A DNA stretch of 64,000 nt from Burkholderia contaminans (GCF_029633825.1 NZ_CP090643.1:62001-126000); one strand, 5' to 3'. Shown: positions 25,231-32,815, counted from the stretch's first letter. Notes: a model not told the origin generated them from the letters alone. Translations and numbers: made by a program.

Positions 25231-25385
25231 GCGGCCATCGCTATCTCGAAAGGGCCTCGGACTAACCGCGTTTTCTCCGGCGCTTTGTCCAGGCGCTCGA
25301 ATATCCTCTTGGTTCGGCGGCAGGTGTGCCTTTGATCGCAACTCGTGGATATCGTGCGTAGCATGGCCACGCTGATGGAGCCAAC

Positions 25386-25736
25386 ATGCTGCAAGACACA
25401 ACGTTACTCAGCGAGATTCACGGGCTGAATCGATCGTACCTGTCCCTCCTCCAACGATCGCTCCGTGAGGATTTCGCCGCTGCTACTCGCGGGTTCGAGC
25501 TATCCGCCGAGGTTGGGCAAGCCCTGGTGCAATGTTCTCCGGAGAGGCTCGACAAACTCGCGCGAACCCCTCAGTTGCTTTTGCGGTTCCATTTCAACGA
25601 CGTTCAGTTCCTTCAGGCGCTTGGGGCAAAGATCGCTCCGGGTGCGAGCTCAGAAGTCCAGCCGGATGACGCCCTGTCCGCTCAACCGACGTCGCGAACG
25701 AACGATCGCGGCGCCCTATTAAGAATGCACCCATGA
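25386..25736 (+). CDS. flhD: FlhD-family transcriptional regulator
   Basis: A 116-residue protein, the usual FlhD length. 'LSEIHGLNRSYLSLLQRSLR' and 'CSPERLDKLARTPQLLLRFH' match the FlhD helical core. The start is the ATG with GGAG upstream. FlhD normally works as FlhD4C2 to activate flagellar genes, but no flhC or flagellar gene is visible, so it may partner a chromosomal FlhC or control plasmid genes. It sits directly after rnc on the same strand. Confidence 0.8.
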   Translation: MLQDTTLLSEIHGLNRSYLSLLQRSLREDFAAATRGFELSAEVGQALVQCSPERLDKLARTPQLLLRFHFNDVQFLQALGAKIAPGASSEVQPDDALSAQPTSRTNDRGALLRMHP

Positions 25737-25842
25737 TAGCTCCAACCGGTTTGAGGCAAGTTTGTTTGAACAAACTTAACTCGGCTAATTGGAATCTCAA
25801 CGCGGCCTCACGTCATTCTTGCGGCACCCCGCTTCCTTCAGG

Positions 25843-25871
25843 TAAGCTTCTTTCAGCCGTTCGGTCGGCAC
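25843..25871 (+). promoter_or_regulatory. Cassette promoter with start-site stem-loop (site J)
   Basis: TAAGCT, 7-bp spacer, GCCGTTCGGTCGGC. The -10 box is the weakest of the ten sites, but spacing and repeat match the consensus. It faces 26039. Confidence 0.55.
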
Positions 25872-25907
25872 ATTTCCAGCCTCATCAAATCCTTCTTCGG
25901 CTCCTCA

Positions 25908-25932
25908 CTCAACTGAAGGTCGTTCAGTTGAG
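25908..25932 (+). promoter_or_regulatory. Upstream leader hairpin
   Basis: A perfect 10-bp stem CTCAACTGAA/TTCAGTTGAG with loop GGTCG, 63 bp before the SD-sequestering hairpin. It occupies the place of the GC-rich upstream hairpin seen in other cassettes. Confidence 0.55.
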
Positions 25933-25995
25933 CGTCGGACTCCACCCGGCACTGCGATCCCCATACCCGAACGGATCCCCAGTGTCCAAGGCGCT

Positions 25996-26034
25996 CTCTC
26001 CTTTTCAACCGCCACATCGTGGCACCCAGGAGAG
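25996..26034 (+). promoter_or_regulatory. SD-sequestering leader hairpin
   Basis: Outer stem CTCTCC/GGAGAG, inner stem GCCAC-ATC-GTGGC. GGAG is the ribosome-binding site of 26039. Confidence 0.75.
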
Positions 26035-26038
26035 CACC

Positions 26039-26455
26039 ATGAACCGCAATCTTCAAGCCTTCGGCATTGCCGGCTCGCAGCACGAAGTCGTGTTCAGCGA
26101 CCAACTGATCCCCGTTCAGGAGTTCCGTACGGAACTGGACCAAGTCATGGTGCACGGTGGGGTCGACAAGCTTCTCACCCATCTGACGAATGGCGGCAAC
26201 GTGACGCTGTTCGACGAGGACACCTGGTGGGACATCGTCGACGAGCTGAAGTCATATCTCGGGAGCAAGGCATCCAACTTGTGCGGCGACTCGATCTCCG
26301 ATCAGGAATCCGCGATGGTTGGCGCTGAGACGTGGGTTGAGGACAACATCTCGTGCGGCCCCCGCGCAAAGATCGTCGCCACCGCCATCGTCCTCTACGG
26401 GTACGCCAAGGCAGAAGCCATGATCCGCGGGCTCAGCACTGCGGTAGCCGCATAG
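26039..26455 (+). CDS. Hypothetical cassette protein
   Basis: A 138-residue soluble protein (MNRNLQAFGIAGSQHEVVFS...). Features are 'FDEDTWWDIVDELKSYLG' and a helical C-terminus 'AKIVATAIVLYGYAKAEAMI'. Codon use is typical of the region and the start is fixed by the leader hairpin. It is the first gene of a plus-strand series of separately led cassettes. Family unknown. Confidence 0.7.
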   Translation: MNRNLQAFGIAGSQHEVVFSDQLIPVQEFRTELDQVMVHGGVDKLLTHLTNGGNVTLFDEDTWWDIVDELKSYLGSKASNLCGDSISDQESAMVGAETWVEDNISCGPRAKIVATAIVLYGYAKAEAMIRGLSTAVAA

Positions 26456-26480
26456 AAAGGAACCTTCAAGCTACGTTGGC

Positions 26481-26506
26481 CGACACCTTCTCCCGGGAAG
26501 GTGTCG
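26481..26506 (+). terminator. Intercassette hairpin
   Basis: A perfect 10-bp stem CGACACCTTC/GAAGGTGTCG with a six-base loop. There is no T-run, so it may be an mRNA-stabilising or attenuating hairpin and not a strong terminator. Confidence 0.5.
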
Positions 26507-26555
26507 ATCGACGCCCTAGGCCCTGAAGAGCTCGATTCCTCAGGGTTCGCGCCCG

Positions 26556-26589
26556 CTCCTTTTCAACAGCCAACCTGGCAGCGAAGGAG
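26556..26589 (+). promoter_or_regulatory. SD-sequestering leader hairpin
   Basis: Outer stem CTCCTT/AAGGAG, inner stem GCCA-ACC-TGGC. Confidence 0.75.
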
Positions 26590-26595
26590 ATACCC

Positions 26596-27225
26596 ATGAA
26601 TCAAACCGATTTCCCGAATCACACCCCCTGGGGAGCACCGCAGTCGACCCGCGTGATCGATGAAGGCATCGTTCGCTACTCGACCGCAAGTTATGGAGGT
26701 TACTGGCTCTCCGCCAGTCGAATTGCCGAAATGCCTGACGGGCTTCGGCCGACTGCTCACCTTGATGGCGACGGCGGTGCATGGTTTGAGGAAGACCAGG
26801 AGTCAGCGATCGTTACGCTCGCCTTTCCTCACCACTTCGACTCCGAGGCGCAGGTGTCGGCACGCAAGCTGGTAATCGACTGGATGCCGGAAATCTGGGA
26901 GGCGTGGACCGGCGAAAGGCTGTCCCCGGAAACTAGCTACACGCGCCGCCGCGAGGCGTTTCTTGAGCAGCATCGAAACGAGCTGCTCGTCCTGTCCGCG
27001 GTCGGAAGTTGGGACAAGCGGGTTCCGGAGGGAATGGTCGGACTGGTAGCTACACTTGGCGGGCGATCGCCGTGCGGTGAGCACGCCGGGACCGAAACCT
27101 ATTGGCTTGTGCCCGAAAGGGAGTATCACGACGCTTTCGAAACGCTAGGGCACATGGGCTACTTCATTATCGATCAAGCCCGTCATCAACCGTGGTCGCG
27201 CGACGTCGACTCGGTAGTTGCATAG
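26596..27225 (+). CDS. DUF7007-like protein
   Basis: A 209-residue protein. The opening 'TPWGAPQSTRVIDEGIVRYS' with 'YGGYWLSASRIAEMPDGLRP' and 'GGAWFEEDQESAIVTLAFPH' matches a domain I know as DUF7007, common on proteobacterial plasmids and integrative elements and of unknown function. The C-terminal half contains 'VGLVATLGGRSPCGEHAGTE', probably a strand-rich extension. Its own leader hairpin precedes it and an intercassette hairpin separates it from 26039. Confidence 0.7.
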   Translation: MNQTDFPNHTPWGAPQSTRVIDEGIVRYSTASYGGYWLSASRIAEMPDGLRPTAHLDGDGGAWFEEDQESAIVTLAFPHHFDSEAQVSARKLVIDWMPEIWEAWTGERLSPETSYTRRREAFLEQHRNELLVLSAVGSWDKRVPEGMVGLVATLGGRSPCGEHAGTETYWLVPEREYHDAFETLGHMGYFIIDQARHQPWSRDVDSVVA

Positions 27226-27311
27226 AGCTCAATCGGCAGCGCTGTTACCCCATCCGGGTACGGCGCTCTCGATCCATCGCTGACCACCGGTCCGCAATGG
27301 CGAGGAAAGCT

Positions 27312-27346
27312 ATCTCTCTTGTTCACGCCCTCGAGGCACCGGGAGA
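27312..27346 (+). promoter_or_regulatory. SD-sequestering leader hairpin (weak outer stem)
   Basis: TCTCT...GGGAGA outer pairing around GCC-CTCGA-GGC. Same order and spacing as the stronger examples. Confidence 0.5.
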
Positions 27347-27352
27347 AAAAGC

Positions 27353-27640
27353 ATGAATACGATCTTGATCATCGCCGGCGCAGTTGCGTTCTTTATGATC
27401 GCGTTTATTGGAGCTGGCAACGAAACCGCTCAAACGGAAAGCGCATCGGATCCGCTCGACCGATGTGTCCGCTGTGGAAACTATCTTCCCTGCAGCTGCG
27501 ACCAGAACGACGACACTTCGTATGGTCATCACCATCACCATGATCGGTGGGTAGACGACTCAATGAGTACTTCATCGTGCGAGGACTCGTACGTGGGGCA
27601 TGCTGACCACCATCACAACGATGCAGGTCACTGGAGTTAA
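27353..27640 (+). CDS. Single-pass membrane protein with Cys- and His-rich tail
   Basis: A 95-residue protein. An N-terminal membrane helix (TILIIAGAVAFFMIAFIGAG) is followed by a Cys cluster (CVRCGNYLPCSC) and two His clusters (GHHHHHD, HADHHHND). The cysteines look like a zinc knuckle and the histidines suggest metal binding. Family unknown. The leader hairpin fixes the start. Confidence 0.65.
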   Translation: MNTILIIAGAVAFFMIAFIGAGNETAQTESASDPLDRCVRCGNYLPCSCDQNDDTSYGHHHHHDRWVDDSMSTSSCEDSYVGHADHHHNDAGHWS

Positions 27641-27646
27641 GGAATC

Positions 27647-27680
27647 GGGCGCGCTCACGACGAGGGCGCCCTTCAATCTT
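27647..27680 (+). terminator. Intercassette hairpin / weak terminator
   Basis: GGGCGC...GCGCCC stem followed by the T-rich TTCAATCTT. It separates 27353 from 27775. Confidence 0.45.
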
Positions 27681-27732
27681 CTCGCAATGCCATCAGATCT
27701 TGCCGAGCGCCGCTCGCCAGGGCCGTGGCCCG

Positions 27733-27765
27733 CTCCTTTTTCACGCCTCAGGGCACCAAGAGGAG
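27733..27765 (+). promoter_or_regulatory. SD-sequestering leader hairpin
   Basis: CTCCT/AGGAG outer pairing with T-rich 5' and A-rich 3' linkers around GCC-TCAG-GGC. Confidence 0.7.
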
Positions 27766-27774
27766 AACCATCAA

Positions 27775-28326
27775 ATGGGAAATAGCGCCTTCACCCCGAC
27801 CGACCGGATGATTGCAGCCGCGGAAGCACACCTCGCTGCCGAAATGAGCGAACGGGAGATCCGCTCGATCGTCATCGGGTTCGAAACGGAGATTCTCAAG
27901 AAGTACCGCTTCGTGGCCGCACGGACCGTGCGCAGCGAACCGGAAGAGATCATCCTCGATCCGAACCTGTCGTACCGACTTGGTGAGGCTGACTCAGCAA
28001 TTTTCTTTGCTGAGTGTCGCAAGGCTCGCGCCGCCGCGCAGATTACCGTCGAGGGCGAGGATCCGGACGTTTGCCCGCTCCTCAAGGCCCGGCATGTGCT
28101 CGTGAATGCTGAGAGCGCATTAATCAAAGCGATGGGTGAGTTGCCAGCGCTGGCAGTATTCGCCGAGAAGGATTATGTGATGAGGCTGGAGGACCGTAAG
28201 AGGGTGATCGAACTGTCGCTCGGGTTGCTCGATCCGTTCGTGAGCAAAGACAGGACGGTCGCGCTAGTGCGGGACTACCTCGCACAATACCCACGGTTTG
28301 CGAAATCGATCTACTTGCCACACTGA
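27775..28326 (+). CDS. Hypothetical cassette protein
   Basis: A 183-residue, largely helical soluble protein (MGNSAFTPTDRMIAAAEAHL). Motif-like segments include 'EMSEREIRSIVIGFETEIL' and 'FFAECRKARAAAQITVEGED'. No enzyme signature is visible. Family unknown. Confidence 0.7.
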   Translation: MGNSAFTPTDRMIAAAEAHLAAEMSEREIRSIVIGFETEILKKYRFVAARTVRSEPEEIILDPNLSYRLGEADSAIFFAECRKARAAAQITVEGEDPDVCPLLKARHVLVNAESALIKAMGELPALAVFAEKDYVMRLEDRKRVIELSLGLLDPFVSKDRTVALVRDYLAQYPRFAKSIYLPH

Positions 28327-28336
28327 TTGTACGTCC

Positions 28337-28363
28337 CCCGCCCGGTTCAACCGGGCGGGCTTC
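28337..28363 (+). terminator. Intercassette hairpin / terminator
   Basis: Perfect 9-bp GC stem CCCGCCCGG/CCGGGCGGG with loop TTCAA and a short T-rich tail. Confidence 0.6.
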
Positions 28364-28405
28364 TACTGCGCCCCGCCGGCCGTTCGGTCGCCGAGGCTAC
28401 GCCCA

Positions 28406-28442
28406 TCTCCTTTATCAACGCCCACTGCGGCATCAGAGGAGA
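28406..28442 (+). promoter_or_regulatory. SD-sequestering leader hairpin
   Basis: TCTCCT/AGGAGA outer stem around GCC-CACTGC-GGC. Confidence 0.7.
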
Positions 28443-28445
28443 ATC

Positions 28446-28799
28446 ATGAACAGCAAAGGCTACTCACCCACCAATGGCGCCGAGTTCGTGAGCTTTAATC
28501 AGTTCACGGCGGAAGCAGTCATCGTGCCGCTGATCAGTCACGGCCGAAAAGCAGACGTTCTCTTCCGCGGTCAGAGTATCGGTTTTGTCGACAAGCTCGG
28601 CGAGGATGGCTTGCGCCAAGCGCACCGAAGGGCCGTCAACAACGCCCTGTACAGCAACGAGGAGGACGACCTTCCGCATTGGCTTCATCAGCCGCTGCCA
28701 TCAACGACAGCTCTCTCTGCCTACCCTGAGCTGGAACGTCTTTTCCCTCGCGCATACGCGCGCGTGATGAAGCCCACTCAGGGCGTATTAGAGCTTTGA
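28446..28799 (+). CDS. Hypothetical cassette protein
   Basis: A 117-residue protein starting at MNSKGYSPTNGAEF. A mixed alpha/beta N-terminus with 'GRKADVLFRGQSIGFVDKLG' is followed by a helical C-terminus. Family unknown. Converges with 28857. Confidence 0.65.
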   Translation: MNSKGYSPTNGAEFVSFNQFTAEAVIVPLISHGRKADVLFRGQSIGFVDKLGEDGLRQAHRRAVNNALYSNEEDDLPHWLHQPLPSTTALSAYPELERLFPRAYARVMKPTQGVLEL

Positions 28800-28804
28800 C
28801 GAAA

Positions 28805-28836
28805 AAGGCCCGCCAGTCAGTGACGTGGCGAGCCTG
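28805..28836 (-). terminator. Rho-independent terminator, leftward
   Basis: Reading leftwards, GGCTCGCCA...TGGCGGGCC forms a 9-bp stem with one G-T pair followed by T5. Ends the 29288 transcript. Confidence 0.75.
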
Positions 28837-28856
28837 GGACGTGGTGTCGGCTAGAA

Positions 28857-29288
28857 TCAGCGGGCGAACCGGCGATCGAGGAGCCAACGATGTGGTTCCC
28901 CGTCACCGCGGTAGTGAATCTCCCCTAACAGGCACCCCCCTTCGTCGAAGTACTGCTCTTTCGTGCCGTAGTGCACCCGCTTGCTAGGCACAATGGTAAA
29001 TGCACTCGCCGATACATCGACAAGTGGGCGCACCGAGAGCCCTTCAGCCAAAACCATGCGTGCCCACGCGTCGAGGCAGGCAATACTCATCGGGTCATGG
29101 CTCACGGCGGTGGTGAGGTCCAGGGCGCAAATGGCCCCCACCGGAATCTCCACCGCACCACCGGTGCGCTCCAGCAATTGCGCTCGAGAAGGCTCCTCCG
29201 ACTGGAAGAACACCAGGCTGATAGGTTTGACACCTGCATCAGCCGGCACTGCAACAACCCACAAACGCTTCGATCCGTATTCGCACAT
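28857..29288 (-). CDS. Hypothetical cassette protein
   Basis: A 143-residue protein (MCEYGSKRLWVVAVPADAG). A beta-rich N-terminus is followed by an alpha/beta middle (ALDLTTAVSHDPMSIACLDA) and 'YFDEGGCLLGEIHYRGDG'. Its mRNA should begin at the promoter 29523-29550 and carries the perfect 8-bp hairpin just before GGAG. A proper terminator follows. Family unknown. Confidence 0.68.
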   Translation of the reverse strand: MCEYGSKRLWVVAVPADAGVKPISLVFFQSEEPSRAQLLERTGGAVEIPVGAICALDLTTAVSHDPMSIACLDAWARMVLAEGLSVRPLVDVSASAFTIVPSKRVHYGTKEQYFDEGGCLLGEIHYRGDGEPHRWLLDRRFAR

Positions 29289-29306
29289 GTTGTTCTCCGT
29301 GGTCTT

Positions 29307-29324
29307 GTAGCCTCGTGAGGCTAC
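29307..29324 (-). promoter_or_regulatory. Leader hairpin
   Basis: A perfect GTAGCCTC/GAGGCTAC inverted repeat lies just 5' of the GGAG ribosome-binding site. The outer SD-pairing stem is weak here. Confidence 0.55.
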
Positions 29325-29522
29325 GACTGGGGCCGTTCGCCCCGTGAAGGCTGATGCCTTGACGGGAAGTCAGCGACGTCGAACATGCGCAGCGCAGACG
29401 GTATGAACGCAGGTTCAGCGCAGGAAATGCGCTACGTCCGGTCTCGTGCGTGTGATGATGGTTTCGCTGGAACTCTGCGGGTGGGGCGTCGTGGACGCAT
29501 GCAGAGCCAGAAATTGAATGCT

Positions 29523-29550
29523 GCCGAATAAACGGCCTGCGCGAATGATA
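29523..29550 (-). promoter_or_regulatory. Cassette promoter with start-site stem-loop (site H)
   Basis: Leftwards: TATCAT, 8 bp (7 if ATCATT is taken as the -10 box), GCCGTTTATTCGGC. Drives 28857-29288. Confidence 0.7.
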
Positions 29551-29726
29551 CTTCGATTTCACAAGGGTGGACAAGCATCGTCGATTTTCAAGCGCCTATC
29601 GTAGGACCGGAAAAAATGACGATCGTCAGTCCGGTCAGTTACCCAAACGCTGACCACGCTGTGAGACGTAACTTGCTCGGTATGAGCAGCCCGAAGACCT
29701 TGATTTGGCATGAGCGCGACCTCTGC

Positions 29727-29860
29727 TACACTTGCGTCTACGGATGCCATCCTGACCTGCCGGCGGGTCGAACAGGCGGTTCTTCGTATCACCATGGACG
29801 ACCTTTTGACTGGTCATCGAGTAATCGCCGGTTCGCAGACCACTGACAAAAGGATTGGCC
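29727..29860 (+). promoter_or_regulatory. Promoter and long structured 5' leader (type 2), copy 1
   Basis: TACACT, 9 bp, palindrome GGATGCCATCC, then the 16-bp palindrome GACCTGCCGGCGGGTC (29754-29769). A nested hairpin follows: outer stem CCTTTTG/CAAAAGG (29802-29808 with 29847-29853) covers the AAAAGG ribosome-binding site, and inner stem TGGTC/GACCA. Element order and several blocks match 62481-62613, with compensatory changes in both stems. Confidence 0.72.
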
Positions 29861-30553
29861 ATGACCCGCGTTCATCTCGACGTTCGTTCCCTTTCGCTTC
29901 TCAAATCCCACACCACTACGCAGTTGCCCGGCGTACGTTATGGCCACCGGCTTGAGGCGATCGCACAGAGCTTAGGTTTTTACACCTGGAGTTCGTTTAC
30001 CCACCACCTGAAGAGCCTGTCCGACGATGCCCCAGCTGCTCGCATCATCGACATCTTTGAGATGCGCGCTCGCTTGGTCGAGATGGGCTATGTGAAGGAA
30101 GCCGTTGCTCCGCTGTCGTTCGAGAACCTCGAGGACGACGTCCACTTCATGTGTGACATCGACGGTCTCGTAGCCAGCCGGATGGCCTCATTTCGGCGCC
30201 TACTGAACGCAGAAAAGAACCTGATGCCCCGGACAACTGCAGTCGCGCGCATGGCTTACGCGAAAATGACAGCGGAGCGCTCTGACAGCCACGATAGCTT
30301 GCGTATCCCGGTGCTCGATGTGCTGCGTGACATGGGCATCGTCAGTCAGTACCGCTGTGAGTTCGGTCCGAACGACGTTGATCATGCGATAAGCGAACTG
30401 ACCGATTTGCGAGCGCAACTTGCAGATCGGCGCGGCGAGACAACCGTCTCCGTGTTCTCCTCAGTGTTGGTGCCAGCCGCCGACCCAGACTTCCTGCACT
30501 ACACGTTCAATCCCACTTTCTTCGCGCAAGCGAAAGTCGCTCTCGTTGGCTAG
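29861..30553 (+). CDS. Protein sharing an N-terminal domain with the PilT-like ATPase
   Basis: A 230-residue protein starting at MTRVHLDVRSLSLLKSHTTT. Residues 1-50 ('QLPGVRYGHRLEAIAQSLGF' then 'TWSSFTHHLK') align with the start of the 62614 protein ('[20 protein letters not shown]'), and both genes carry the same unusual leader. 'FEMRARLVEMGYVKEAV' matches '[17 protein letters not shown]' there. No ATPase follows; the rest is helical then alpha/beta. It may be a regulator or partner built on the same domain (inference). Confidence 0.72.
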   Translation: MTRVHLDVRSLSLLKSHTTTQLPGVRYGHRLEAIAQSLGFYTWSSFTHHLKSLSDDAPAARIIDIFEMRARLVEMGYVKEAVAPLSFENLEDDVHFMCDIDGLVASRMASFRRLLNAEKNLMPRTTAVARMAYAKMTAERSDSHDSLRIPVLDVLRDMGIVSQYRCEFGPNDVDHAISELTDLRAQLADRRGETTVSVFSSVLVPAADPDFLHYTFNPTFFAQAKVALVG

Positions 30554-30651
30554 TCGCTGCGGGCCCCATCGGACGTTGCTCCTAGTTCGAAACGCGCTCG
30601 CGCACAATGACAGTGAGATGTTGACCGTATCGCTAGAACGGCTGGATGTGG

Positions 30652-30679
30652 TATTGTTTGCCAGCCGTTCAATCGGCAC
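30652..30679 (+). promoter_or_regulatory. Cassette promoter with start-site stem-loop (site I)
   Basis: Extended -10 TGGTATTGT, 6 bp, GCCGTTCAATCGGC. Faces 31019 and the genes beyond it. Confidence 0.7.
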
Positions 30680-30975
30680 TCGAATTTACTTCAAACGGCG
30701 TCCCTGAAGCGACCACCCGATTTGCGCAGCGATGGTGGCGACGAGCTTTGACCTTGCCATCAACAGCAAGGGCCTCCGACCGGGTTTCCCGACATGTTCG
30801 ACGCCTGTCGTTCGACCAGCACCGCCGCCCCCGACTCAGCATTGACTACGCGTCAGAGCCTCGCGCCGCCAGGCAAACGAAATAACTTTTCGGTTTGCTT
30901 AGTCACCGCGACTGCCGGTCGCACACCTAATTCGCCATATTCTCCGATGCCTTTTGCGGCAGCGTAGAGTTACCC

Positions 30976-31012
30976 CTCCTCTATTTTTTAGCCCGAGACG
31001 GGCAATGAGGAG
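30976..31012 (+). promoter_or_regulatory. SD-sequestering leader hairpin
   Basis: Outer stem CTCCTC/GAGGAG, inner stem GCCCG-AGA-CGGGC, both perfect. Confidence 0.78.
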
Positions 31013-31018
31013 AAAGTC

Positions 31019-31267
31019 ATGAACGCAAAGTTTGACGGGATGATGGAGCGCCTGCTTGGGCCGAAGGGTGTCCGACCCAGCGGTCAGACCAACGCTAGCG
31101 TTGGTGGCGGCTTGGTGATGCGGACGGGCCTACCCCACCGCGGTGGCCGCTTGGCTATCCATGCATTCGAAAGCGGCTATCCGGTGATGGTGTCGGCAAA
31201 CGCCTACTTCAATCCCAAGACTGGACAGGCTTGCATTCTGATCACACCAGATAGCCTTACCTCTTAA
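31019..31267 (+). CDS. Hypothetical cassette protein
   Basis: An 82-residue protein (MNAKFDGMMERLLGPKGVRP). A short helical start, a Gly-rich linker, then a beta-rich C-terminus 'AIHAFESGYPVMVSANAYFN'. Family unknown. First gene after promoter site I. Confidence 0.65.
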   Translation: MNAKFDGMMERLLGPKGVRPSGQTNASVGGGLVMRTGLPHRGGRLAIHAFESGYPVMVSANAYFNPKTGQACILITPDSLTS

Positions 31268-31343
31268 CTCGGGAACGAGCGCCAATTCAGCTATGTGCGC
31301 CCCCCGAACCTCCGAAGGCCCCCGGGCCTTCAGAGGCCCTCAA

Positions 31344-31375
31344 CTCCTTTTCACCCGCCTAAAGGCAAGAAGGAG
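31344..31375 (+). promoter_or_regulatory. SD-sequestering leader hairpin
   Basis: Outer stem CTCCTT/AAGGAG, inner stem GCCT-AA-AGGC. A second GC hairpin (GAAGGCCC/GGGCCTTC) lies just upstream. Confidence 0.75.
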
Positions 31376-31381
31376 AGAATC

Positions 31382-31597
31382 ATGAAGGAAGAGAAGGCAT
31401 CACTCACGGTAGAGCAGGCCAATGCGCTTCTGACGTTTGCAACGCGCCACGGCCGCTACTGGAAGAAGAAACTTATCGACCTCTGGCACTCCGGACGCGA
31501 CGAGCGCGAGCCGGAAGGCCCGCTGCTTCGCCAGATTCGAAACAACGGTGGCCCGGGTCTGTTGGTGGACTTCAGGTTGCCGAACGACGGTCGCTGA
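31382..31597 (+). CDS. Small basic hypothetical protein
   Basis: A 71-residue, mostly helical and basic protein (MKEEKASLTVEQANALLTFA...HGRYWKKKLIDLWHSGRD). A DNA- or protein-binding role is possible but unsupported. Leader hairpin present. Confidence 0.65.
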   Translation: MKEEKASLTVEQANALLTFATRHGRYWKKKLIDLWHSGRDEREPEGPLLRQIRNNGGPGLLVDFRLPNDGR

Positions 31598-31611
31598 CGC
31601 GAACCATCCAG

Positions 31612-31644
31612 GCGCCGGGCATGCACCCGCATGTCCCGGCGTCT
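31612..31644 (+). terminator. Intercassette hairpin
   Basis: GCGCCGGGCATGC pairs with GCATGTCCCGGCGT (one bulge) around ACCC, 15 bp after the 31382 gene. No T-run. Confidence 0.5.
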
Positions 31645-31812
31645 CTCCATCGTCCCAATCCCGGTAGCCACTCTCGTCCGGACCTCCGGTTGGGGGCCAC
31701 TACACCGGCGGTCACCGGTTCCTCTGGCGCCGATATCAACCATGGCGCTTGCCCATGTGCACGCCATTCACGGGCTATCGGAACGCGCGCACTTGTACAC
31801 GCAAACCCTGCT

Positions 31813-31838
31813 CTACGTTAGACCGCATTTCCTAACGT
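31813..31838 (+). promoter_or_regulatory. Upstream leader hairpin
   Basis: A perfect 8-bp inverted repeat TACGTTAG/CTAACGTA, about 40 bp before the SD-sequestering hairpin of 31916. Confidence 0.5.
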
Positions 31839-31874
31839 ATAGCCTCCGCTCGAGACAGAGCCGTCTCTTGCCCA

Positions 31875-31910
31875 CTCCTTTTTTACAGTCCAATCGGACA
31901 AAAATTGGAG
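31875..31910 (+). promoter_or_regulatory. SD-sequestering leader hairpin
   Basis: CTCC-TTTTTT/AAAAATT-GGAG outer pairing, inner stem GTCC-AATC-GGAC. The inner stem uses GTCC/GGAC where most use GCC/GGC, a compensated change. Confidence 0.75.
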
Positions 31911-31915
31911 AAGAT

Positions 31916-32476
31916 ATGAACAGCAACGAAGTATCGAGCGCGCGAGTCCACACGATGCCCGAACTGGAACGACTCATCGTCGATCGAGTTTTGCTCGCAG
32001 ATGACAGGATCAAAGCTGGCGTTACCTTGCCCGCAGGGCACTCCTGGTGGGCTTCGGACTGTCGCTTGAAGTTCTCAGGTAGTCCGGTCCGGTCGACCGC
32101 GTGTGGCGCGTCGCTCTTCGTCCGCCGGGACGCTATCGAGGGCAGGTCGCCCGACGACTTGCTGTCGGACAAGACAACCATCAGGGCTGAAATTCGACTT
32201 TTCATGCCGGAAGCACTGTATCTCGAGGGCGGCACGGTTCGGAGGTATCGTCGTCATTCGGGCAAGAAGTACTCCGCGACGCTCTGGGTGAATACCGGAC
32301 CTCATTGGGCGTTTCAGTCAACCAGCCACCTCCGGGATAAGGAGCCGTTTGTCTACGGCGACACGCTCGGGGAGATTTGCGCGGGAATTATCGAGCGAGT
32401 GAACATTGCTCTCGCCCGAGCCGCACTGTGGATCTCGGCGCAGGAAAGCGGAATGGTGGAGGCTGTATGCGCATGA
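31916..32476 (+). CDS. Hypothetical cassette protein
   Basis: A 186-residue protein (MNSNEVSSARVHTMPELERL). The middle has 'RSPDDLLSDKTTIRAEIRLF' and 'YRRHSGKKYSATLWVNTGPH', an alpha/beta to beta-rich pattern. The C-terminal helix contains 'AGIIERVNIALARAAL'. Family unknown. It overlaps the next gene by ten bases, so translation is coupled. Confidence 0.68.
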   Translation: MNSNEVSSARVHTMPELERLIVDRVLLADDRIKAGVTLPAGHSWWASDCRLKFSGSPVRSTACGASLFVRRDAIEGRSPDDLLSDKTTIRAEIRLFMPEALYLEGGTVRRYRRHSGKKYSATLWVNTGPHWAFQSTSHLRDKEPFVYGDTLGEICAGIIERVNIALARAALWISAQESGMVEAVCA

Positions 32477-32661
32477 TCGACGGCCATATCGAATCCTACG
32501 CAACCTATCTGGAAACACTGAGCGAAAGTCTGCCGGAGTGCCATTCGGCACTGCGGGTTGAAACGGAAGCACTGCTGGTAGCGACGCAGAGTGTCCTGGA
32601 CAGCTTGGAACGGTACCGCCGTGTTGTGGATGCATTGAACATCGGCCAACACCGCCACTGA
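32467..32661 (+). CDS. Small helical protein
   Basis: A 64-residue protein (MRMIDGHIESYATYLETLSE) predicted as two long helices. It starts within the 3' end of 31916 with its own GGAGG. It has no leader hairpin, as expected for a translationally coupled second gene. Confidence 0.6.
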   Translation: MRMIDGHIESYATYLETLSESLPECHSALRVETEALLVATQSVLDSLERYRRVVDALNIGQHRH

Positions 32662-32815
32662 CGCAGTAGGAAGTGGAACCTCGAAGGAACATGAGGGAGG
32701 GAGCAGCGATGCTATCCTCCCTTCCCCACTCGCGCGGTCCAACCGCTGCCCGCCGGTTTGCGTCTCCAAGGTCGAAGGCGACACTGAAGACATATCGCTC
32801 TCTGGAGTTTCGGCT

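Larger units (their letters stand above)
25737..26038. other. Regulatory intergenic region upstream of the plus-strand cassettes
   Basis: No gene. It contains a near-perfect 20-bp palindrome AAGTTTGTTTGAACAAACTT (25758-25777, likely the flhD terminator or an operator), the promoter site at 25843-25871, a perfect 10-bp hairpin CTCAACTGAA/TTCAGTTGAG (25908-25932) and the SD-sequestering leader. Confidence 0.6.
29325..29860. other. Divergent regulatory region
   Basis: No gene. It holds leftward site H (29523-29550) and the rightward promoter plus long structured leader (29727-29860). The part between 29325 and 29520 shows nothing I can name. Confidence 0.5.
30554..31018. other. Long leader region, no supported gene
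   Basis: It contains promoter site I and about 300 bp of presumed 5' untranslated RNA before the leader of 31019. A 38-codon frame from 30732 is Pro-rich and unconvincing. AAACGAAA...TTTTCGGTTT near 30880 could form a weak hairpin. Confidence 0.45.

Noticed and set aside
28378..28392. GGCCGTTCGGTCGCC as another cassette promoter
   Set aside because: The repeat is imperfect and no -10 box lies 6-8 bp upstream; probably part of the 28446 leader.
30732..30848. A 38-codon frame in the 5' region of 31019
   Set aside because: Pro-rich, no ribosome-binding site, no leader; treated as untranslated RNA.
25996..31910. Leader hairpins as a CRISPR or integron attC array
   Set aside because: They are not identical repeats, lie only before start codons and vary in sequence with pairing kept. 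No integrase of integron type and no core GTTRRRY sites.
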